From the NCBI RefSeq assembly GCF_024172185.1, contig NZ_JAMZEC010000001.1, forward strand, positions 1,736,001 through 1,800,000: a stretch of DNA of 64,000 nt. The letters run 5' to 3'. This stretch comes from Nonomuraea roseoviolacea subsp. carminata. Its GTDB lineage: Bacteria; Actinomycetota; Actinomycetes; Streptosporangiales; Streptosporangiaceae. The notes beneath the pieces are model-generated. The model did no database searches and was not told the origin of the DNA. It saw nothing but the letters and a program-made list of their open reading frames with translations. The position numbers and the translations under genes were made by a program. Below are positions 8,222-16,280 of this stretch, in pieces; positions within the stretch are counted from its first letter, which is position 1; every line of letters begins with the position of its first letter.

Positions 8222-8923
8222 TCAAGGGGTGCCGGGGAGGACGGCCTCGATGGCGGTCACGGCGTGGGCGCGGTGCGCGGCCAGGACCCGCACGGCCCCC
8301 TCGGCGTCGCGGCGGCGCAGCAGGTCGAGCGCGGCCCGGTGCTCCTCGATGACCCGTTCCCTGTTGGCCGGCTCCCCGTAGTAGACGGAGCGGTAGGCGT
8401 CGGTGGAGTCCCACAGCGTTCTGATCATCCGGACCATGCGCGGCAGCCCGGACGCCTCGAAGATCGTCATGTGGAAGCGGCGGTTGGCCGCGGCCATCGC
8501 CAGCACGTCGCCCGCGGCGGCGGCCTCCTCGACCTCCGCCTGCGCCCGCTCGGCCGCGCGCAGCGCCTCGTCGCCGATCCGCCCGGCCGCCCGGCGCACC
8601 GCCTCGGCCTCCAGGAGCTCCCGGATGAGGTAGACCTCGCGCAGGTCGTCGAGCGAGAGCCGCTCGACGAAGTAGCCCCGGTGGGCCTCGTAGGTGACCA
8701 GGCCCTCGCCCTGGAGCGTCTTGAGCGCCTCACGGAGGGGGACGCGGCTCACGTCGAGCTCCTCGGCCAGCGCCTCCTGCCGGATGGGGTCGCCGGGACG
8801 CAGCCGGCCGGTGGTGATGGCGCGCCGCAGCTCCCCCAGGACGAACTGCTGCGCCGTGGGCGGCCTGCGCCGCCCACCGGCCTCGCCCGCGACACCCCTT
8901 GCCGGCCCTTCTGGCGTGGTCAT
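8222..8923 (-). CDS. GntR-family (FCD/FadR subfamily) transcriptional regulator
   Basis: A 233-residue regulator with an N-terminal winged helix (FVLGELRRAITTGRLRPG, LAEELDVSRVPLREAL, residues about 26-85) and a C-terminal all-helical FCD ligand domain with the usual metal-type His positions (RFHMTIFEAS, IEEHRAALDLL). Such proteins sense small carboxylates or acyl compounds. Its ATG overlaps the CoA-transferase stop (ATGA), so it is the last gene of the operon aldehyde dehydrogenase - CoA-transferase - regulator. The likely target is the AT-rich, inverted-repeat region at 11513-11548 between this operon and the divergent acyl-CoA dehydrogenase. Ligand is unknown; glutarate or glutaryl-CoA would fit the neighbours. 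Confidence 0.88.
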   Translation of the reverse strand: MTTPEGPARGVAGEAGGRRRPPTAQQFVLGELRRAITTGRLRPGDPIRQEALAEELDVSRVPLREALKTLQGEGLVTYEAHRGYFVERLSLDDLREVYLIRELLEAEAVRRAAGRIGDEALRAAERAQAEVEEAAAAGDVLAMAAANRRFHMTIFEASGLPRMVRMIRTLWDSTDAYRSVYYGEPANRERVIEEHRAALDLLRRRDAEGAVRVLAAHRAHAVTAIEAVLPGTP

Positions 8924-10047
8924 CCGCCCAATATCTCACGAACCCACTGGTCGTCCTGCCCGAGCGACGGAGGCGCGAGGCGGTACTCCGGGGGCGTGCC
9001 GCCGAGGCCGATGGGGTTGGCCACCTGGGCGGCCGGTCCCTCGCCGACCAGCGGGTTCAGACCCAGTTCCGAAGCCAGGGCGAAGGCGTCGGCCATGGTG
9101 TTGATCGGCCCGCAGGGCACCCCGGCCGCGGTCAGGGCGGCGAACCACTCGTCGGCCGTGCGGGCGGCGAGGGCCCGGTCGAGCTCGGCGCACAGCTCGT
9201 CCCGGTGGGCGACCCGGCCGGAGTTGGCGGCGTACCTCGGGTCGGCCGCGAGGTCGCCGCGCCCGAGGGCGTCGCACAGGGCGCGGAACTGGCGGTCGTT
9301 GCCGGCCGCGATGACGATCGGCCGGTCGGCGGCCTGGAACACCTCGTACGGGACGATGCTGGGATGCCGGTTGCCCATGGCGGAGGGCACCACGCCGGCG
9401 GCGGCGTACCCGGAGGCCAGGTTCGTCATGGCCGACAGCAGCGACGACAGCAGCGAGACCGTCACCCGCTGCCCCTGGCCGGTGGCGTCGCGGTGGCGGA
9501 GCGCGGCCAGCACGCCGAGCGAGGCGTGCAGCCCGGTGATCACGTCCACGAGGGCGACGCCCGCCTTCGTGCCGGGCCCGCCGGGCTCGCCGGTGACGCT
9601 CATCAGCCCGCCGACGGCCTGCGCGATGAGGTCGTAGCCGGGCAGCCGCGCCCCCTCGCCCTCGCCGAACCCGGTGATGGAGCAGTAGACGAGCCCCGGG
9701 TTGGCCGCGCGCAGCCTGTCGTAGCCGAGCCCGAGGCGGTCCATGGTGCCGGGCCTGAAGTTCTCGACGAGCACGTCGGCGCGGGCGGCGAGGGCGCGGG
9801 CCACCTCGGCGTCCGCCGGGTCGCGCAGGTCGAGGGCGATGGAGCGCTTGTTGCGGTTGACGGCGAGGAAGTAGGTGGCCTCTCCCCCGGCGTGCGGCGG
9901 GCCCCACGAGCGGGTGTCGTCGCCGCCGTCCGGCCGTTCGACCTTGACGACGTCGGCGCCGAGGTCGGCGAGGAGCATGGTGGCGTACGGGCCCGCGAGC
10001 ACCCGGCTGAAGTCGGCCACGAGCAGGCCGGACAGCGCCCCGCTCAC
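8920..10047 (-). CDS. CaiB/BaiF-type CoA-transferase (glutarate CoA-transferase candidate)
   Basis: A 375-residue class III CoA-transferase, which moves CoA between carboxylic acids. Seen motifs are ADFSRVLAGPYATMLLADLGADVVK at the N-terminus (the whole stretch is typical), NRNKRSIALDL, ENFRPGTMDRLGLGY (with the family's ENF motif) and CGPINTMADAF. Family members in this context (human SUGCT type) activate glutarate with succinyl-CoA. That role is inferred here from the neighbouring aldehyde dehydrogenase and glutaryl-CoA-dehydrogenase-like enzyme. GTG 10047 overlaps the upstream stop (GTGA), and the stop overlaps the GntR ATG, so the three genes are translationally coupled. Confidence 0.86.
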   Translation of the reverse strand: MSGALSGLLVADFSRVLAGPYATMLLADLGADVVKVERPDGGDDTRSWGPPHAGGEATYFLAVNRNKRSIALDLRDPADAEVARALAARADVLVENFRPGTMDRLGLGYDRLRAANPGLVYCSITGFGEGEGARLPGYDLIAQAVGGLMSVTGEPGGPGTKAGVALVDVITGLHASLGVLAALRHRDATGQGQRVTVSLLSSLLSAMTNLASGYAAAGVVPSAMGNRHPSIVPYEVFQAADRPIVIAAGNDRQFRALCDALGRGDLAADPRYAANSGRVAHRDELCAELDRALAARTADEWFAALTAAGVPCGPINTMADAFALASELGLNPLVGEGPAAQVANPIGLGGTPPEYRLAPPSLGQDDQWVREILGG

Positions 10048-11489
10048 GCCGGCGCCCCGAGGTAGACGGTGACGGTCTGGGTGAAGAACTCGCGGGCGGC
10101 CCGTCCCTGCTCCCTCGGCCCGAAGCCGCTGAGCTTGCTGCCGCCGAACGGCACCCAGGGGAAGGTGCCCGCGGACTCCGAGTTGACGTGGAGCACGCCG
10201 ACGTCGAGGTCGTCCACGGCCCGCAGCGCGGCGCCCAGGTCGCGGGTGAAGATCGCCGCCGACAGCCCGTGCTCGCTCCGGTTGGCCAGCCGCAGTGCCT
10301 CCTCCGGGCCAGCGGCGCGCACCGCGCCGACGACCGGGCCGAACAGCTCGGTGCTCCACACGTCCAGGTGCGTGCCGGGCAGGGCGAGCACGGTGGGCGG
10401 GGTGAACCAGCCCTCGGCGAGCCGCCCGTCCCGGTACGGCCGGGCGCCCGCCAGCGGCTCGGCGCCGTCCTCGACGGCCCGCCGCACGCCCGCCGCCACG
10501 CGCTGGCGGGCGGCGGCGCTGACGAGCGGTCCCATCTCCACGCCATCCTTGAGCGGGTCGCCGACGACGAGTTCCTCGGCTTTGGCGGCCACCTTGCGCA
10601 GCAGGTCGGCGGCGACGGCCTCCTCGACCACGAGGCGGGAGGTGGCCGTGCACTTCTGCCCGGTGGAGCGGAACGCGCCGAGGCACACCTGCTCGGCGGC
10701 GTGGTCGAGGTCGGCGTCGGCGAGCACGACGGCGGCGTTCTTGCCGCCCATCTCGGTCTGCACCGGCTTGGCCAGTTCGCCGCAGCGGGCGATGACGGCC
10801 CGGCCGACCTCGGTGGAGCCGGTGAAGGAGACGGCGTTCACGCCGGGGTGGTCGATGATCGCGGCTCCGGCGTCGGCCTCGCCGTACACGAGGTTGAGCA
10901 CGCCGTCGGGCAGGCCCGCCTCGGTGAGGGCGCCCGCGAGGCGCATGGCGAGGAGCGGCACGAGCGAGGAGGGCTTCCACACGACCGTGTTGCCGTAGGT
11001 CAGCGCGGGGCCGATCTTCCAGGCGGGGATGGCGATCGGGAAGTTGAACGGCGTGATGAGGCCGGCGACGCCCACGGGGCGGCGCATGACGAGGAGGTTC
11101 TCGCCGGGGCGCGGGGAGGCGTAGATCTCGCCGCTGTCGCGGTCGGCCTCGGCGGCGTAGTAGCGCAGGATGCGGGCCGCGCCGCGGACCTCGGCCACGG
11201 CCTCGGGGAGCGTCTTGCCCTCCTCGCGGCTCAGCTCGCGCCCCCACTCCTCGGCGGCCGCGTCGACGAGGGCGGCGGCCCTGGACAGGACGGCGGCGCG
11301 CTCGTGGTGGGGGGTGGCGCGCCAGGCGGGCGCGGCGTCGCGGGCGGCGCGGACGGCCAGCCCCACCTCCTCGGGCGAGGCGGCGCGCCCGCGGGCGACG
11401 ATCTCGCCGGGGTTCGCGGGGTTGGCGTCGGCGAACGCGGCGCCGGATCCCTCGATCCAGCGGCCGTTCACGAGGTTCAGCAGCTCCAT
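10044..11489 (-). CDS. NAD(P)-dependent aldehyde dehydrogenase, semialdehyde type
   Basis: A 481-residue ALDH oxidising an aldehyde to the acid. Conserved features: TPFNFPIAIPAWKIGPAL and WKPSS (cofactor binding), FTGSTEVGR, EMGGKN with the general base Glu, the catalytic Cys in STGQKCTATSR, and the C-terminal FGPREQG. The sequence style is that of dicarboxylate-semialdehyde dehydrogenases (alpha-ketoglutarate or glutarate semialdehyde). With the CoA-transferase and acyl-CoA dehydrogenase next door, glutarate semialdehyde is a reasonable substrate guess. ATG 11489 is chosen; TTG 11495 would add two residues. First gene of the three-gene operon. Confidence 0.87.
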   Translation of the reverse strand: MELLNLVNGRWIEGSGAAFADANPANPGEIVARGRAASPEEVGLAVRAARDAAPAWRATPHHERAAVLSRAAALVDAAAEEWGRELSREEGKTLPEAVAEVRGAARILRYYAAEADRDSGEIYASPRPGENLLVMRRPVGVAGLITPFNFPIAIPAWKIGPALTYGNTVVWKPSSLVPLLAMRLAGALTEAGLPDGVLNLVYGEADAGAAIIDHPGVNAVSFTGSTEVGRAVIARCGELAKPVQTEMGGKNAAVVLADADLDHAAEQVCLGAFRSTGQKCTATSRLVVEEAVAADLLRKVAAKAEELVVGDPLKDGVEMGPLVSAAARQRVAAGVRRAVEDGAEPLAGARPYRDGRLAEGWFTPPTVLALPGTHLDVWSTELFGPVVGAVRAAGPEEALRLANRSEHGLSAAIFTRDLGAALRAVDDLDVGVLHVNSESAGTFPWVPFGGSKLSGFGPREQGRAAREFFTQTVTVYLGAPA

Positions 11490-11512
11490 GGTCAAACCAC
11501 CCTAGCCATGCC

Positions 11513-11548
11513 ATATTGGATATTCAATATTGGATCCAAAATACAATG
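11513..11548. promoter_or_regulatory. AT-rich divergent control region with overlapping inverted repeats (GntR operator candidate)
   Basis: In otherwise GC-rich DNA, this stretch holds TATTG-GATATT-CAATA, the perfect palindromes CAATATTG and TTGGATCCAA, and an outer ATTG...CAAT pair. Short palindromes with TTG/CAA arms are typical operators of FCD-GntR proteins. It lies between the divergent ALDH operon (which includes a GntR gene) and the glutaryl-CoA dehydrogenase gene, so one regulator could control both. Confidence 0.6.
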
Positions 11549-11556
11549 GAGCGCTC

Positions 11557-12717
11557 ATGCACCCCTCTGCCCTGTTCGCCCTCGACGGCCTCCTCACCGA
11601 CGAGGAGCGCGACATCCGCGAGGCCGTCCGCCAGGTCTGCGACCGCGAGATCCGGCCGCACGTCGCCGGCTGGTTCGAGGCGGGCGAGCTGCCCGCGCGC
11701 GAGCTGGCCCGCACGCTCGGCTCGGTCGGCGTCCTCGGCATGCACCTCGACGGGTACGGCTGCGCCGGCCTCGGCGCCGTCGCGTACGGCCTGGCCTGCC
11801 TGGAGCTGGAGGCCGCCGACTCCGGGCTGCGCAGCCTGGTCTCGGTGCAGGGCTCGCTGGCCATGTACGCGATCTGGAAGTACGGCAGCGAGGAGCAGAA
11901 GCAGGAATGGCTGCCGGCCATGGCGGCCGGGGAGCGCATCGGTTGCTTCGGCCTCACCGAGCCCGACTTCGGCTCCGACCCGGGCGGCATGCGCACGACG
12001 GCCAGGCGCGACGGCTCCGACTGGGTGCTGAGCGGCACCAAGATGTGGATCACCAACGGCTCGATCGCCGACGTCGCGGTCGTCTGGGCGCGCACCGAGG
12101 ACGGCGTGCGCGGCTTCCTCGTCCCGGCGGGCACGCCCGGCTTCGCCGCGCACGACGTCAAGCACAAGGTGTCGCTGCGCGCCAGCGTGACGAGCGAGCT
12201 GGTGCTGGACGGCGTGCGGCTGCCGGCCGAGGCGATGCTGCCCGGCGCGCGGGGCCTGTCCGGCCCGCTGGGCTGCCTGAACGAGGCCCGGTTCGGCATC
12301 GTCTTCGGCGCGATGGGCGCCGCGCTCGACTGCCTGGAGACGGCGCTGGAGTACGCCGCCTCCCGGGAGGTGTTCGCCCGGCCGCTCGCCTCCTACCAGC
12401 TCACCCAGGCCAAGCTCGCCGACATGACGCTGGAGCTGGGCAAGGGCCTGCTGCTGGCCGTGCACCTCGGGCGGCTGAAGGAGCGCGGCGAGATCACCCC
12501 GGAGCAGGTGAGCGCCGGCAAGCTCAACAACGTGCGCGAGGCCCTCGACATCGCGCGGACCTGCCGCACGCTGCTCGGCGCGAGCGGCGTCACGCTGGAG
12601 TACCCGGTGATCCGTCACGCGGTGAACCTGGAGTCCGTGCTGACCTACGAGGGCACCTCGGAGATCCACGCGCTGGTCGTCGGCAAGGCGCTCACCGGCC
12701 TGCCCGCCTTCCACTAG
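11557..12717 (+). CDS. gcdH: Glutaryl-CoA dehydrogenase-like acyl-CoA dehydrogenase
   Basis: A 386-residue flavin acyl-CoA dehydrogenase. Glutaryl-CoA dehydrogenases oxidise and decarboxylate glutaryl-CoA to crotonyl-CoA. The protein has the subfamily pattern: SVQGSLAMYAIWKYGSEEQK, CFGLTEPDFGSDPGGMRT, KMWITNGSIADV, the RPLASYQLTQAKLADM block, and the catalytic Glu in TYEGTSEIHALVVGKALTG (the family shows TYEGTHDIHALILG). GGAG lies five bases before ATG 11557. It is divergent from the ALDH/CoA-transferase/GntR operon and shares its control region, which supports a joint glutarate-to-crotonyl-CoA route. Substrate assignment rests on motif resemblance and context. Confidence 0.85.
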   Translation: MHPSALFALDGLLTDEERDIREAVRQVCDREIRPHVAGWFEAGELPARELARTLGSVGVLGMHLDGYGCAGLGAVAYGLACLELEAADSGLRSLVSVQGSLAMYAIWKYGSEEQKQEWLPAMAAGERIGCFGLTEPDFGSDPGGMRTTARRDGSDWVLSGTKMWITNGSIADVAVVWARTEDGVRGFLVPAGTPGFAAHDVKHKVSLRASVTSELVLDGVRLPAEAMLPGARGLSGPLGCLNEARFGIVFGAMGAALDCLETALEYAASREVFARPLASYQLTQAKLADMTLELGKGLLLAVHLGRLKERGEITPEQVSAGKLNNVREALDIARTCRTLLGASGVTLEYPVIRHAVNLESVLTYEGTSEIHALVVGKALTGLPAFH

Positions 12718-12725
12718 AACGGCCG

Positions 12726-12739
12726 CGCCGTCGACGGCG
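12726..12739. terminator. GC-rich palindrome between convergent genes
   Basis: CGCCGTCGACGGCG is a perfect 14-bp palindrome in the 26-bp gap between the stops of the acyl-CoA dehydrogenase and the C45 acyltransferase. It could act as a short bidirectional hairpin; no U-tract. Confidence 0.3.
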
Positions 12740-12743
12740 GGGC

Positions 12744-13817
12744 TCAGAACGTCTGCCAGGTCGTCGCGGCGACCTGGCAGAGCCGTCCCCGGTGGACGCG
12801 CATGGCGCCCGCGGCCACGTCCAGGCTGATCACCGCGAGCGTCTCCCAGCGCTGGTCGAAGGGCAGCGCCGGGTCCGGGTGGGCGCACACCGGCGCCACC
12901 GGGGCGTGACAGGTCATCGCCCCGGCCCGCGCCGTGAGGTCGGGGTCGGCCAGGCCGTCCGCCCGTTCCTCCAGGTGGCGCAGCCGCGCGTACGTGCCGG
13001 GCCGCTCGGTGCCGAGGTCCTCGCCGCGCGCCAGCTCCGGGTCCAGGAAGTGGTTGGTGTGCAGGAGCACGCCGTCGATCCCGTTCACCCCGGCCTCGAC
13101 CACGCCGACGCCCGCCGGGCAGATCTCCAGCGACCTGGCCCCCTCCTCGGTCACCACGGTGACGACCGTGGACGCCGACGTCCGCGCCGAGCGGGCGATC
13201 CGCGTGGCCTCCTCCAGTGTGGCCGCCTCGTCGAGGATGCGGCGCGCGACCAGGTGGACGGGCACGCCGACGTCGGCGTGGTCGGCGCGGTGGCGCAGGA
13301 TGTTGAAGTGGACGCCGAGGCCCGCGTCGTTGACGCCGATCTTGGCCAGCACCCCGGCCTCGGTGAACGTGCGCACCCGGCGCCCGCCGGCCGTCTCGAA
13401 GGCCCACAGCAGCGGCGCGTCGCGCAGGTGGTCGTGCCAGTCCCAGGTCTGGACGGTACGCGGCGGCCGGCCCGGGTCGAGCACGACGGCGGTCGAGCAC
13501 TCGCCCTCGCCGCCGGCCCGCATCGCCGCGAGGATCTCGGTGCGGGCGTTGACGGCGGCCACCTGCCAGGGCTCCAGGCCGCAGCCTTCCGCGATGCCGC
13601 CGATCTCCTCGGCCAGCTCCGGCGCCCAGGCGGCCGTCGCGGCCAGTGCCCGCTCCGACAGCTCGCGGACCCGTTCCGGCCCGGCCCCGCACGCCTCGAA
13701 CAGCCGCAGGTAGCCGTCGTGGTTGGCGCGCACGGCCGCGCCCCAGTGGGTCCCGAACTCCCTGCCGCGCCCGCCCGGGTCCGGGCGCGACGAGGTGAAC
13801 GCGGGGAACCTGGTCAC
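12744..13817 (-). CDS. C45-family Ntn hydrolase (acyl-CoA:6-APA acyltransferase-like)
   Basis: The 357-residue protein resembles peptidase family C45, the penicillin acyltransferase group. These proenzymes cut themselves so that Cys becomes the N-terminal nucleophile, and they hydrolyse or transfer N-acyl groups. The likely self-cleavage site is Gly-Glu|Cys in GEGECSTAVVLD, preceded by the usual NARTEIL block. Other family signs are TWDWHDH and KIGVNDAGLGVHFNIL. GTG 13817 has GGAGG seven bases upstream and overlaps the preceding stop (GTGA). Last gene of the nine-gene operon that starts with the amine oxidase; a role in splitting an imported N-acylated amine is inferred. Some C45 homologues act on beta-alanyl or carcinine-type amides, which would also suit this setting. 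Confidence 0.8.
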   Translation of the reverse strand: MTRFPAFTSSRPDPGGRGREFGTHWGAAVRANHDGYLRLFEACGAGPERVRELSERALAATAAWAPELAEEIGGIAEGCGLEPWQVAAVNARTEILAAMRAGGEGECSTAVVLDPGRPPRTVQTWDWHDHLRDAPLLWAFETAGGRRVRTFTEAGVLAKIGVNDAGLGVHFNILRHRADHADVGVPVHLVARRILDEAATLEEATRIARSARTSASTVVTVVTEEGARSLEICPAGVGVVEAGVNGIDGVLLHTNHFLDPELARGEDLGTERPGTYARLRHLEERADGLADPDLTARAGAMTCHAPVAPVCAHPDPALPFDQRWETLAVISLDVAAGAMRVHRGRLCQVAATTWQTF

Positions 13818-14461
13818 GAAGCCACCTCCGGGCCTGCTGTCCGCCCGGCGTCGGCCGGGCGCGCGTCCACCTGGTCCATGAGCGCGGCGAGCGCCGGCGC
13901 CGCGTCGCGACGGACCCGCGCGCGCCGCTCGTCGTCGAGGTCCTGGCTCAGCTTGAACATGCCGCGCTCCCCCGTCACCCGTACCCGGAAGGCCACCACA
14001 CCGGACACGATCCGGGCGAACACCTCGCGCGAGGCCGCGCCGGGCCGCCACGACGGCGTCCGGGACGACTCCATCGCCTCCACGGTCCGCTCCACCACCT
14101 CCAGCGGGTCCGGATGGACCTCGATCCGGCCCGTCAGGTGGACGGCCGCGTAGTTCCAGGTCGGCACCGCCGGGTCCGCCTCGTAGCTGGTCGGCGAGAC
14201 GTACCCGTGCGGCCCCGAGAAGACGACCAGCGTCTGCGGCGCGGACTCCCAGGCCCGCCACTGCGGGTTGACGCGGGCCAGGTGGCCGACGAGCGTGGCG
14301 CCCTCGAAGCCGGGGCCGCCGGGGTCCTCGACGAGCACCGGGGCGTGGGTGGCCACGGGCACGCCGTCCGCGGCGTTGACCACGAGCGCGAACGGGTTCT
14401 CCCGCACCAGGCGGGCGGCGTGCGCGGGATCGGCCGGCGCGTAACGGGGGAAGACGTGCAT
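13814..14461 (-). CDS. PaiB-like FMN-binding protein
   Basis: A 215-residue split-barrel protein of the FMN-binding 'negative transcriptional regulator' family (Bacillus PaiB type). Conserved parts: MHVFPRYAP start, a RENPFALVV strand, ATHAPVL, LVGHLARVNPQWRAW, the VVFSGPHGYVSPTSY flavin-pocket segment, PTWNYAAVHLTG and a C-terminal KLSQDLDDE block. PaiA/PaiB in Bacillus are tied to polyamine metabolism, which fits an amine-oxidase operon. It starts four bases after the P1 peptidase stop and its own stop overlaps the C45 gene. Whether it regulates, or is a flavin enzyme, cannot be told. Confidence 0.82.
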   Translation of the reverse strand: MHVFPRYAPADPAHAARLVRENPFALVVNAADGVPVATHAPVLVEDPGGPGFEGATLVGHLARVNPQWRAWESAPQTLVVFSGPHGYVSPTSYEADPAVPTWNYAAVHLTGRIEVHPDPLEVVERTVEAMESSRTPSWRPGAASREVFARIVSGVVAFRVRVTGERGMFKLSQDLDDERRARVRRDAAPALAALMDQVDARPADAGRTAGPEVAS

Positions 14462-14465
14462 CGGC

Positions 14466-15434
14466 CTACTCCACGCCGCTCAGGACGGCGTCCCAGGCCA
14501 CCTCCGAGGCCAGCGCGCCGAAGCCCGCCGGCTTGAGCCCCTCCAGCTCCACCTCGTCGGTGGTGAGGGCGAACAGCACGTCGCCGTCCGTCGAGGTGTG
14601 GAACGGCTGGATGCCGCGGTGCATCGAGCTGTGCACCTGGCGCGCGACCTGGGCGAGGTCGCGGTCGGCCAGGCTCACGTTCGTCACCATCACGGTCAGG
14701 GTGGTGTTGCCCATCACGGCCGGCGCGTCCGCGAGCTGCGCGTAGTCCACGCTCGGGTGCCGCCTGACCCCCTCGCCGGAGTGGTAGTTGCCGCGCAGGA
14801 TCTCCCCGTCACGGCCGACGACCACGCCCACGGAGTTGATCACGGTCGCCACCAGCACCTTGGCGCTGCCGAAGACGCCGAACGCGGCGCCCTGCCCGGT
14901 GTGCTCGGCCCGGCCGAAGTCGATCTTCCCGGCGGTGGCGCCGATGCCGGCCCCGCACCGGCCCACGGGGAACTCGCCCTCGCGGGCGGCGCGCAGCGCG
15001 GCGCGGCCGAGCGCGGTGTCGGGATGGACGGCGTTGTCCCGCGCGGAGAAGTCGTAGATCACCGCGCCGGAGACGAGCTGGAGCTCGTCCCATCTGACCT
15101 GGTTGCCGCGCCGGGCGAGCAGCTCCTCGCTCACGCCGGCGGCGGCGGCCAGGCCGTACACCGAGCCGCCCGCCAAGCAGATCGCGTGGTTGAAGTCGTA
15201 GCCGCCGCTCATGCCGACCGCGCCGCCGCGGGCGTCGACGGCGGTGCGCGCGCCCGCCGGGACGTGCACGACGGTGCAGCCGGTGGGGCCTTCGGCGTAC
15301 TCGGCGGTGCCGACGTGCACGCCGGGCAGGTCGAACGGCACGCTGCCGCGGCCGGGGCTGGGCTGGGGGGTGAGCGGGAGGTCGGCGTTGCCCGGCGCAC
15401 CGGTGGCGAAGGACGAGACGGGGGCGAGGGTCAC
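14466..15434 (-). CDS. P1-family (DmpA/NylC-type) aminopeptidase or amidase
   Basis: A 322-residue P1/S58 hydrolase. These enzymes cut themselves once and then use the new N-terminal Ser or Thr to hydrolyse amide bonds of D-, beta- or omega-amino acid peptides. Seen: GVHVGTAEY near 40, GGYDFNHAICLAGGSVYGL, GRCGAGIGATAGK, and the processing site region VMGNTTLTVMVTN. There Asn-Thr stands where nylon-oligomer hydrolase NylC self-cleaves (Asn266/Thr267), so Thr is the predicted nucleophile rather than Ser. No signal peptide, so cytoplasmic. GTG 15434 overlaps the upstream ATPase stop. In this operon it probably acts on a compound imported by the ABC transporter. Confidence 0.84.
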   Translation of the reverse strand: MTLAPVSSFATGAPGNADLPLTPQPSPGRGSVPFDLPGVHVGTAEYAEGPTGCTVVHVPAGARTAVDARGGAVGMSGGYDFNHAICLAGGSVYGLAAAAGVSEELLARRGNQVRWDELQLVSGAVIYDFSARDNAVHPDTALGRAALRAAREGEFPVGRCGAGIGATAGKIDFGRAEHTGQGAAFGVFGSAKVLVATVINSVGVVVGRDGEILRGNYHSGEGVRRHPSVDYAQLADAPAVMGNTTLTVMVTNVSLADRDLAQVARQVHSSMHRGIQPFHTSTDGDVLFALTTDEVELEGLKPAGFGALASEVAWDAVLSGVE

Positions 15435-16168
15435 AGGGACTCCAGGAGCTGGCGCGAGTACGGGTGTTCGGGAGCGGTGTGGAAGGCGGCGGCGGCCGCG
15501 GTCTCGACGATCTCGCCGTCGCGCATGACGGCGATCCGGTCGGCCACGTACCGGACGGCGCCGAGGTCGTGGGAGATGAACAGGGCGCTGAAGCGGAACT
15601 CCGCCTGGAGGTCCTTCAGCAGGTTGAGGATCTGGGCCTGGACGGAGACGTCGAGGGCGCTGACCGCCTCGTCGAGGACGACGAAGCTCGGCCGGGTGAT
15701 CAGCGCGCGGGCGATCGACACCCGCTGCCGCTGGCCGCCGGACAGCTCGTGAGGATAGCGCTCGGCGAAGCCGGCGCCCAGGCCGACCTGCTCCAGCGCC
15801 TCGGCCACCAGCGACCCGGCGGGCCGGCCGAGCACGGCCAGCGGCTCGGCGACGCTCTGCCCGACGCGCATGCGGGGGTTGAGCGACCAGTGGGGGTGCT
15901 GGAGCACCGCCTGGATGCGCCCGGCCAGGTCGCGGCGCCTGCGCGGGAACGGCCTGCCGTCGAAGAGCACCGTGCCGGAGGTGGGCCGTCGCAGGCCGAG
16001 CGCCACCCGGCTGGTGGTGGTCTTGCCCGAGCCCGACTCCCCCACCACGCCCAGCGTCTCGCCCTCGGCCACGGCCAGCGAGACGCCGCGCACGGCGTCG
16101 AGTCGGCGGCGCCGCAGGGGCGGGCCGGTGGTGAAGGACACCGTGACGTCGTCCAGTTCCAGGATCAC
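15431..16168 (-). CDS. Peptide-type ABC transporter ATP-binding protein (DppF/OppF-like)
   Basis: A 245-residue ATPase with Walker A GESGSGKTT, Q-loop, signature LSGGQRQRVSIARAL, Walker B FVVLDEAVSALD and H-loop ISHDLGAV. With its partner ATPase it powers import through the two permeases upstream. It is shorter than usual OppF: the C-terminal zinc/Cys extension is missing, whereas the partner keeps it. GTG 16168 has GGAGGTG five bases upstream, but the gap to the previous gene (88 bases) is much longer than other gaps in the operon because a 44-bp tandem duplication has separated them. Confidence 0.9.
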   Translation of the reverse strand: MILELDDVTVSFTTGPPLRRRRLDAVRGVSLAVAEGETLGVVGESGSGKTTTSRVALGLRRPTSGTVLFDGRPFPRRRRDLAGRIQAVLQHPHWSLNPRMRVGQSVAEPLAVLGRPAGSLVAEALEQVGLGAGFAERYPHELSGGQRQRVSIARALITRPSFVVLDEAVSALDVSVQAQILNLLKDLQAEFRFSALFISHDLGAVRYVADRIAVMRDGEIVETAAAAAFHTAPEHPYSRQLLESL

Positions 16169-16280
16169 GCGACCACCTCCGGCACCGCGGCCCGTCCGTA
16201 TTCCCCGGTCACGCGACCACCTCCAACTCTCCGGCCGGTCCGGCTTCCCCGGTCACGCGACCACCTCCAGCTCTCCGACG
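16165..16280 (-). repeat. 44-bp tandem repeat (about 2.6 copies) spanning the ATPase gene junction
   Basis: TCACGCGACCACCTCC starts at 16165, 16209 and 16253, exactly 44 bases apart, with partly conserved bases between. Each copy carries, on the minus strand, GGAGGTGGTCGCGTGA: a ribosome site plus overlapping GTG and TGA. Copy 3 is the stop of the upstream ATPase gene, copy 1 is the start of the downstream one, and copy 2 is spare. Confidence 0.88.

Noticed and set aside
8213..8224. TGAAACGCTTCA at the convergent kinase and GntR stops as a terminator
   Set aside because: Arms are only four bases; too weak for a hairpin call.
10188..14153. A 1,321-codon plus-strand open frame
   Set aside because: It runs antisense to the ALDH gene, then out of frame with the acyl-CoA dehydrogenase and antisense to the C45 and PaiB genes, and has shadow composition without any domain.
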